Program-made: the position numbers and the translations under genes
In this document: positions 58,616 to 64,000 of the stretch, piece after piece
Layout: each line of letters starts with the position of its first letter
How positions within the stretch are numbered: the stretch's first letter is position 1
NCBI GenBank assembly: GCA_910584375.1
Contig: CAJUAH010000002.1
Span: 124,001-188,000, forward strand
Source: an uncultured Acetatifactor sp.
GTDB taxonomy: Bacteria > Bacillota > Clostridia > Lachnospirales > Lachnospiraceae
Direction of reading: 5' to 3'
Length of the DNA: 64,000 nucleotides
Notes under the pieces: generated by a model
Told to the model about the DNA's origin: nothing
The model's input: the letters and a program-made list of their open reading frames with translations, nothing else
Database searches by the model: none

Positions 58616-59560
58616 TTACTTAAATCTCTCTCTTAACCGATGCAGAAAAAGATATCGGAAAAACTGCACCGCCACAAAGCCCATGGTTCCGCCCACCAGC
58701 ACGTCACTGAAAAAGTGTGCGCCCGCCGCCACCCGAAAGTATGCCACCGTCCCCGTGTATACTATGGGGATCACATAGGACAGCACTTTCCGCTTTGGGG
58801 TCCGCCAGCTCCCAAACAAGTCGGGAAACGGAATCATCAAGCAGGCCATGGAGCCGGAAAAAGTGTGCCCGGAGGGAAAGGACTTGAAGTAGTCCCGGTC
58901 AAATCCCAGACTGCCCAGCAGCCGCCTGGCATCGCTCACCCGGTACCAAGGCGTATAGTAAGAATAGTCCCCGATATAATGCATGGCCCGAAAGCGCATC
59001 CTGCCCACAGGATTTTTGATCAGTTCCACAAACAGGAAACAGCAGCAGGAACCCACGATCACCAGCGCAAAGGGCAGCAACACCCCCATATGAGCCTGGA
59101 TCCGGCCTCCCGCCAGCGCCAGAACCAGTATCGTAACCAGCAGACCGAAAGCCGCCATCAGCGCATTGAACCAGATCTGTTCCATAACATCCTCTCTGTC
59201 CGTGATCTGTAACAGATATTTCATCATATCCCGCAGAAAGAAGGTTCCGGTAAACACGGACAGGCCAAAGAAAAAGACCTGCAGGCACCGTCCCGGCCCT
59301 GTTCTGTGATGGGCATAGACCGTCAGGATACAGGCCGCAAACGTGGCAAACCCCCATATGGGAGCCATAGCTGCCACCTCCACCAGATTACAGCAGAAAT
59401 TGGTGGAAAAATACCTTCCCTCCACCAGATTGGGCGTCGCCAGCAGAAAACTCACCTGGAGATCAAAAATCGTAGCCAGTGCCAGCAGACCGCCAAATAT
59501 CAGCATAAACGCTGCCGCCGCCATAATATGCTTTCTTCTTTTCCTCATCTGATCTGTCAC
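58616..59560 (-). CDS. PAP2-family membrane phosphatase (GTG start)
   Basis: 314 residues with about six membrane helices. The phosphatase motifs are KNPVGRMRFR (first), PSGHT (second, FPSGHTFSGS) and FRVAAGAHFFSD (third, with Arg, His and Asp). The family dephosphorylates lipid pyrophosphates such as undecaprenyl-PP or phosphatidate. The GTG start follows GGAAGGA by 6 bases; an ATG four codons on is an alternative. Divergent from the next gene. Confidence 0.85.
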   Translation of the reverse strand: MTDQMRKRRKHIMAAAAFMLIFGGLLALATIFDLQVSFLLATPNLVEGRYFSTNFCCNLVEVAAMAPIWGFATFAACILTVYAHHRTGPGRCLQVFFFGLSVFTGTFFLRDMMKYLLQITDREDVMEQIWFNALMAAFGLLVTILVLALAGGRIQAHMGVLLPFALVIVGSCCCFLFVELIKNPVGRMRFRAMHYIGDYSYYTPWYRVSDARRLLGSLGFDRDYFKSFPSGHTFSGSMACLMIPFPDLFGSWRTPKRKVLSYVIPIVYTGTVAYFRVAAGAHFFSDVLVGGTMGFVAVQFFRYLFLHRLRERFK

Positions 59561-59693
59561 AAGGAATCCTCCCTTCCGTATCCCTGACCATATTTACCGC
59601 TCCGGCACAGGAAATGCGCTGACCATTTTACTTATTATATATCAAAGCGGGCCGTTTGTATACCATTCATTGTAAACACTCTGCAAAACCTTC

Positions 59694-59722
59694 TTGCGGC
59701 CCCTCTCAAAACCTGTTATACT
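59694..59722 (+). promoter_or_regulatory. Promoter of the unknown membrane-protein gene
   Basis: TTGCGG (59694-59699), exactly 17 bases, TATACT (59717-59722), about 50 bases before the ATG. The -10 fits the consensus well. Confidence 0.6.
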
Positions 59723-59771
59723 TCATAGCAGTCCAAAGGACAGAATATCGCGATGGGGGAGTCTTGAATCT

Positions 59772-60560
59772 ATGGAAAATACAGTCACGGAAATCATTGC
59801 CCGCAGACAGTTTGTACCTCTGTATATCTGGCTGGATATATGCTTTCTGGTATTGCTGGCCGGACTGCTGCTCTGCCACAAAAAATATATGACGGTGCTG
59901 GTGGGCCTGTTCTTTGGCCTGGTGTATCTGCTGGTGGACTATGGCATTTTTCATCTGCTCTGCCACGCCCGCTCCATCTCCGAGGGGCACAGCCTGTTCT
60001 GGGTACTGCTATGGATGTCCATGAGTTACGGCTTTACCAATTTTGCCTGGATATGGCTCTGGATCTCCAGAGATAAGCATATCTTTGAGTGGTCTCTGCT
60101 GATCCTGCTGTGGTGGTTCTGCGCTCCCCTGCTGGCACAGACCTTCGGCGCGGGCCAGACTCCCATTGTCATTGAACGTACCACCGGATCCTATCACGGC
60201 TATATGGCCCTGCTGCTGTTCGCGGGCTACCTGATCCTGATCATCTACAATCTCAGGCAAAAAGAGCCCGGCAGACGCATACGCATCCCCTGGCTCCTGA
60301 CTATGGGTATATTGGTGCAATTCGGCTGGGAGGCCGGACTTCTCATCGGCGGCATCCGCAGTGCGGGTTTTTCCTCTCCGGAGCAAAAACTCCTGACGCT
60401 GACCGTCAACTCCCTGCTGGAGACCAATCTGGGAATGCCCTATATCTATCTGCTGTATATCGCCTATTCCCGGCGTTTCACCGAGCAGCTTACCCGCCGC
60501 CCGCAGACTGTGAGCTTTACGGAACGCATACGGGAAAACAATACCCTGCAGAATGCCTGA
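59772..60560 (+). CDS. Unknown seven- or eight-helix membrane protein
   Basis: 262 residues from an ATG with GGGGGAG 10 bases upstream; the frame extends 26 codons further, but that part covers the promoter. Hydrophobic segments follow closely: PLYIWLDICFLVLLAGLLLC, MTVLVGLFFGLVYLLVDYGI, LFWVLLWMSMSYGFTNFAWI and others. It is rich in Trp and Leu with short loops. His/Cys residues (FHLLCHARSISEGH) lie in one loop and an acidic or basic tail ends the protein. I do not recognise a family. It is convergent with the sigma-factor gene, with a hairpin between. Confidence 0.75.
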   Translation: MENTVTEIIARRQFVPLYIWLDICFLVLLAGLLLCHKKYMTVLVGLFFGLVYLLVDYGIFHLLCHARSISEGHSLFWVLLWMSMSYGFTNFAWIWLWISRDKHIFEWSLLILLWWFCAPLLAQTFGAGQTPIVIERTTGSYHGYMALLLFAGYLILIIYNLRQKEPGRRIRIPWLLTMGILVQFGWEAGLLIGGIRSAGFSSPEQKLLTLTVNSLLETNLGMPYIYLLYIAYSRRFTEQLTRRPQTVSFTERIRENNTLQNA

Positions 60561-60675
60561 CGCAATTTGCTACCCGTTTTATTTGATCCTGCCAATCCCT
60601 GAGATATTGCAGGAAAAGATGTAATCCCCAACACAGTCGCTGATATCTCCCGTTACCAGATAACCGGATTACGGA

Positions 60676-60707
60676 TGCCCGGAGCATGCTTAAAAATGCT
60701 CCGGGCA
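60676..60707. terminator. Strong hairpin between convergent genes
   Basis: Perfect 12-base arms TGCCCGGAGCAT and ATGCTCCGGGCA around an 8-base loop. It lies 116 bases past the membrane-protein stop and 15 past the sigma-factor stop. There is no clear U-run on either strand, so it probably pauses or protects transcripts from both sides. Confidence 0.6.
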
Positions 60708-60721
60708 CAGAACGGTAATCC

Positions 60722-62377
60722 TTACTCCTCCACCGTCAGATAGACCGAGGGAGCGGGGCCGTCATACCCCGGCAGAAACAGTCCGGCCTCCCTGGCCCGC
60801 TGGGCCAGCATCATGGAGATACAATTGACACACTCCTTATAGCAGTGCCACTTTGTCACGGATTTCAGATGGGGCGGCAGCTTTATGGGATACTGCATCA
60901 GAGTCATATATTCGTCATGGAATTTTTGTGCGATCAGTTTCCCGTATTCATCGCCCAATTTATTCATGCAGGTCTCATCCGCCTTGGAAATCACGGGCAC
61001 CAGACATTCCAGGCGGCCGCTTTCACCGCGGGCCAGCAGATCCAGCTCCATGAGTACGTCCAGCTTTTCCAGGATCTGAGTGCCGATCAGCGCCAGCTCT
61101 TTCTCCCTGTCATGCGCCGCCAGATACAGGGTCTTATGCAACATATCTTCCGGAATCCCTCTGTCGGAGTAGACGAGATAAGTATGTCCCAGCAGACAGT
61201 CATAGAGGTGCAGGCCCACCGATCTGAGACCGTCATATTCTTTCAGGATCCTGTTGTTCTGCCCGTCTATCCAGTATCTGCGATATGCATGTTGCTCGCT
61301 GTCAGCGTCATAATGGGCCTCAAAATGCTGTCCCAGCGCAAACCATTTCCCGCCGTTTTTCCGATCTGGATAGGATGCAAAGGGCAATTCTCCGGCAATC
61401 TCCCGGAGCACGCTCCACACCACGCTCTGCAATACAGATATGACCACCCGGCTCTCCAGTTTCCGGCGGGCCTCTGTCCGTTGCTTTCGGTAAAAATCCT
61501 GCTCACGCAGTTTCGCCAGTCCCTGTTCCACGATCTCCCATATCTCCCGGTATCTTCTGTCAGCCAGTTCCTGCTGCGCTCCCACGGCGGCATGCCGGTC
61601 TTCCTCCCGGCAGATGATAAAATCCGTATAGACCCTGTCTCCCACACGTTTCATCAGCTCGCCGTCCACCAACCGGTTCACTTCCGGCTCGATATAGGCG
61701 GCGGCAATGCCCAGGGCCTCCGACAGCTCCCGCAGCGTTACCGGCTTGTCATAGGCCAGGATCAACAGATTCTGCATGATCATACTGTTATTCACTCCGA
61801 GGTTAAAAGGCTCCCCGTTTATCCCCAACTCTCCCGACATCCCCATATTCAGACTTTCCGGCTCATAGCTTTGTTTTTCATACTTTTCCATAGTGAAATC
61901 CTTTCTGATATGCTCTCTGCCTGCGTGCAGACGGGACTTCACGGTGTTGGCCGGGATCCCCAGCGCCCGGGCGATCTGTCCCACGCTCTCCCCCCGCATA
62001 TAATAACGGACAAGCACTTCCCGGTAAATCCCGGCCAGACGGGCCAGTTCCCCTCTTATCTCCTCCGCCTCCTCGGTGCGCTCCAGACGCCGCAGCTGCT
62101 CATCCTCTTCCTGCATCTGCTCCCAGTGCTGCTCATACAGGGCGTCAAAGCTGACCGTGGGACGCCGGTATTTCTGCCGGAGAAAATCATAGTATTTCCT
62201 GTGCAGCACCCCTTTCAGCCAGGCTCCGGGATCCCAGATCTCTTTGCCCTGTTCTATGGCCAGCAGCGCCGCCAGCATGGTCTCCTGCACCAGATCCTCC
62301 GCGTCCGTCCCGCCCGCCTTATACATCGCCGTCCGCAGCAGGTCCTCCGCATATCTGCTCAAGTCTTCTTTGTTCAT
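60722..62377 (-). CDS. ECF-like sigma factor fused to a large C-terminal extension
   Basis: 551 residues. Region 2 spans ~1-75 (TDAEDLVQETMLAALLAIEQ and AWLKGVLHRKYYDFLRQKYR). Region 4 spans ~105-160 (YREVLVRYYMRGESVGQIAR, then ALGIPANTVKSRLHAGREHI). ECF factors normally end near residue 180. Here a hydrophilic linker leads to a winged-helix-like segment at ~197-255 (MIMQNLLILAYDKPVTLREL, LGIAAAYIEPEVNRLVDGEL), then a ~290-residue helical region with scattered Cys (KWHCYKECVNCISMMLAQRA). No anti-sigma gene is next to it, so the extension may be the control domain. Similar fusions are likely in Lachnospiraceae, but I cannot name the domain. Confidence 0.85.
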   Translation of the reverse strand: MNKEDLSRYAEDLLRTAMYKAGGTDAEDLVQETMLAALLAIEQGKEIWDPGAWLKGVLHRKYYDFLRQKYRRPTVSFDALYEQHWEQMQEEDEQLRRLERTEEAEEIRGELARLAGIYREVLVRYYMRGESVGQIARALGIPANTVKSRLHAGREHIRKDFTMEKYEKQSYEPESLNMGMSGELGINGEPFNLGVNNSMIMQNLLILAYDKPVTLRELSEALGIAAAYIEPEVNRLVDGELMKRVGDRVYTDFIICREEDRHAAVGAQQELADRRYREIWEIVEQGLAKLREQDFYRKQRTEARRKLESRVVISVLQSVVWSVLREIAGELPFASYPDRKNGGKWFALGQHFEAHYDADSEQHAYRRYWIDGQNNRILKEYDGLRSVGLHLYDCLLGHTYLVYSDRGIPEDMLHKTLYLAAHDREKELALIGTQILEKLDVLMELDLLARGESGRLECLVPVISKADETCMNKLGDEYGKLIAQKFHDEYMTLMQYPIKLPPHLKSVTKWHCYKECVNCISMMLAQRAREAGLFLPGYDGPAPSVYLTVEE

Positions 62378-62429
62378 AGTTTCCGTTTCCTCTGTGCATG
62401 TAGCCGCAGGTTACCGTATCCCTGCTTTA

Positions 62430-62441
62430 TGAAAGCTTTCA
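62430..62441. promoter_or_regulatory. Perfect palindrome TGAAAGCTTTCA before the sigma-factor gene
   Basis: A 12-base perfect palindrome 53 bases before the start codon, followed by a second symmetry, ACTATATAGT. It is an operator candidate or chance. I could not place a convincing -35/-10 pair around it. Confidence 0.3.
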
Positions 62442-62509
62442 CTATATAGTCGCATAAAAAATATGCCGGTTTGCCGTTTTCATATTATTTTTTTGTTTTT
62501 TCCATATCC

Positions 62510-63853
62510 CTATCCTCTCCTGTTGGAGCGCCTCCATATTTTCCTCTTCTGCGCCTCCTTGACCAGCATATCCCGGAAATCGGGATGGGCGATGGAGATC
62601 AGAGCCTCCGCACGCTCCCAGGTGGAACGCCCCTCCAGATTGATCACGCCGTATTCCGTGGCCAGAAAATATACCTGGCTGCGGGGAGAGGTGACGATAT
62701 CCCCGTCAAACTGGGGCTTGATCCGGGAGTGCTTTACCCCATGGCGGTCCGTATGCACCGAGCTCATGCAGATAAATGCCTTGCCGCCACGGGAGGCGGA
62801 AGCGCCGATCAGAAAATCCAGCTGCCCTCCCGTGCCGCTGATCTGTCTGGCCCCGGCGCTCTCCGCCGCCACCTGCCCGTACAGATCCACCGCCACACAG
62901 CTGTTGATGGACACCATATTGTCGATCTGGGCGATGACACTGGGACGGTTCACATACTCCAGCGGATAGGCCGCCACGCCGTGGTTGTCGTCCAGCCATT
63001 CGTACAGCTCCAGACTGCCCAGGGCGCAGCCGAAGACGCCTTTTCCCCGGTCAATGCTCTTCCTGCGGTTGGTCAGCTTGCCCGCCCGGTACATACTCAG
63101 GTAGGCGTCGGAACACAGCTCCGTGTGCATCCCCAGATCCTTTATGTCCGACCGGGCGATCAGCTCTCCCAGCGCATTGGGCATACTGCCGATACCCAGC
63201 TGTAAGGTGGCTCCATCCACGATATAGGGGATGATATGCTCGGCGATCCGCCTGTCCACCTCCCGGGGCACAAAAGGTTTGCTGCTCTCAAAGGGGGCAT
63301 GGCTCCCCTCCACGATATAGTCCACCTCAGAGATATGGATGCACTCATCATAGCCGCCGTGAATCTTGGGCATATGCTCGTTGACCTCCACGATCACAAT
63401 ATCCGCCATCCGGGCGATGGGCGCCGCCACCCCGGTGTTGACTGAAAAGTTGAAATATCCGTGCTTGTCCATTGGCGATACGCTGACCATGACCACATTC
63501 ACATCCAGGAAAAATTCATAGTAGGCCGCATTGTTGTGGAAAACCATGGGAATGTAATAGCAAAGCCCCCGGTCACAGAGTTTCCGCTCATAGGAGGAGC
63601 AGTGCCAGCTATGATAGGTGAAATGCTCCTGGCTCTCGTCGCACTCCGCCACATGGATGGGGCCGTCGATCAGATTGCCCCGGATCTTCACGTCCCGCAG
63701 TTCGTCCCGGCGGGCCGCCAGAGCCTGATCCAGCAGCACCGGCTTGCCCAGACAACTGGTATAGTCCACCCAGTCCCCGCTCTTTACCACTGCCGCGGCC
63801 TCCTGGGGCGTGCGCAGCTTGCGTCGGTATTCCTTCATAAAATCCTGCACCAT
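62510..63853 (-). CDS. Acetyl-CoA hydrolase/transferase family CoA-transferase (butyryl- or 4-hydroxybutyryl-CoA:acetate type)
   Basis: 447 residues with the two-domain class I CoA-transferase fold. The catalytic Glu is Glu245 in LGMHTELCSDAYLSM, which forms the glutamyl-CoA intermediate. LQLGIGSMPNALGE and QISGTGGQLDFLIGASASRG are the glycine-rich substrate loops. This class makes butyrate from butyryl-CoA with acetate in Lachnospiraceae; 4-hydroxybutyrate and propionate transferases are close relatives, and sequence alone does not decide. GGAGG lies 5 bases before the ATG. It follows truA by 89 bases. Confidence 0.88.
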   Translation of the reverse strand: MVQDFMKEYRRKLRTPQEAAAVVKSGDWVDYTSCLGKPVLLDQALAARRDELRDVKIRGNLIDGPIHVAECDESQEHFTYHSWHCSSYERKLCDRGLCYYIPMVFHNNAAYYEFFLDVNVVMVSVSPMDKHGYFNFSVNTGVAAPIARMADIVIVEVNEHMPKIHGGYDECIHISEVDYIVEGSHAPFESSKPFVPREVDRRIAEHIIPYIVDGATLQLGIGSMPNALGELIARSDIKDLGMHTELCSDAYLSMYRAGKLTNRRKSIDRGKGVFGCALGSLELYEWLDDNHGVAAYPLEYVNRPSVIAQIDNMVSINSCVAVDLYGQVAAESAGARQISGTGGQLDFLIGASASRGGKAFICMSSVHTDRHGVKHSRIKPQFDGDIVTSPRSQVYFLATEYGVINLEGRSTWERAEALISIAHPDFRDMLVKEAQKRKIWRRSNRRG

Positions 63854-63942
63854 ACCATCCTCCTTTTCCGCATTCCGGACTCTGCCCGTCGAAAGTCCTC
63901 TTTCCCACAGCCACTTCTTCCAGCAGCCTGTCTGTTATGTAC

Positions 63943-64000
63943 TCAGTCATAGTCAACCTGCATCAGACACAGGCCCTGGGCCGGGGCCGTGGGGCCTGCC
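63943..64000 (-). CDS. truA: tRNA pseudouridine synthase A, 3' end only
   Basis: Only the last 18 codons and stop are in the window. They read AGPTAPAQGLCLMQVDYD, the typical end of TruA, in which the AGPTAPAxGL motif is highly conserved. TruA modifies U38-U40 of tRNA anticodon arms. The rest lies beyond the right edge. Confidence 0.8.
   Translation of the reverse strand, partial: AGPTAPAQGLCLMQVDYD

Overview
The window reads as a chromosomal segment of a motile, Gram-positive anaerobe of the Clostridia, most likely Lachnospiraceae. The evidence is a fla/che operon in the Firmicutes order, a CodY regulator, lipoprotein solute-binding proteins, a CoA-transferase of the butyryl-CoA:acetate type, strong AGGAGG ribosome sites and moderately GC-rich DNA. 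Nearly everything is on the minus strand, so transcription runs from right to left. No stretch over 300 bases lacks a gene, and I see no tRNA, rRNA, CRISPR array or insertion sequence.

Right part (about 48.7-64 kb): the 3' tip of truA, a 4-hydroxybutyrate/butyryl-CoA:acetate-type CoA-transferase, an ECF-like sigma factor with a 390-residue C-terminal extension, an unknown membrane protein, a PAP2 phosphatase, a ComFB-family protein, a 70-bp intergenic repeat whose hairpins covary, a patatin-like lipase, a 4Fe-4S aldo/keto reductase, a small metallophosphoesterase and an orphan solute-binding lipoprotein. Next is a tight NAD-salvage operon, nrtR-pncA-pncB-nadE. Its promoter carries two copies of a CTCAAATTGAG operator-like palindrome.

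Middle (about 10.9-48.7 kb): topA, codY and then one of the longest gene trains in a bacterial genome. In transcription order it is flgB-flgC-fliE-fliF-fliG-fliH-fliI-fliJ-ylxF/motE-like-fliK-flgD-TIGR02530-flgE-flbD-motA-motB-fliL-fliM-fliY-cheY-fliO-fliP-fliQ-fliR-flhB-flhA-flhF-flhG-PilZ-cheB-cheA-cheW-cheC-cheD-small membrane protein-fliA-FapA/DUF342-small hypothetical-SwrB-like protein. These genes encode the basal body, type III export apparatus, hook, stator, C-ring and chemotaxis relay, and at the distal end the sigma-28 that drives late genes. Many neighbours overlap by 1 to 4 bases. A SigA-type promoter with CodY-box-like sequence sits just before flgB, and the codY gene lies immediately upstream. 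Filament genes, the rod genes flgF/flgG, cheR and chemoreceptors are not here and must lie elsewhere.

Left part (1-10.9 kb): the train continues into a Pro/Thr-repeat membrane protein, then rpsB-tsf under their own strong promoter and leader, as in Bacillus subtilis, where sigD-swrB precedes rpsB-tsf. Beyond lie a CPBP-family membrane protease and a mixed transport cluster. In that cluster a solute-binding lipoprotein with an extra N-terminal propeller-like half is followed by two CUT1 sugar-type permeases, an HlyD/MacA-like adaptor and a MacB/FtsX-like permease that runs off the left edge. This importer-plus-exporter arrangement is the least explained system in the window. Other unusual points are the sigma-factor fusion, the altered FlgD C-terminus and the covarying 70-bp repeat.
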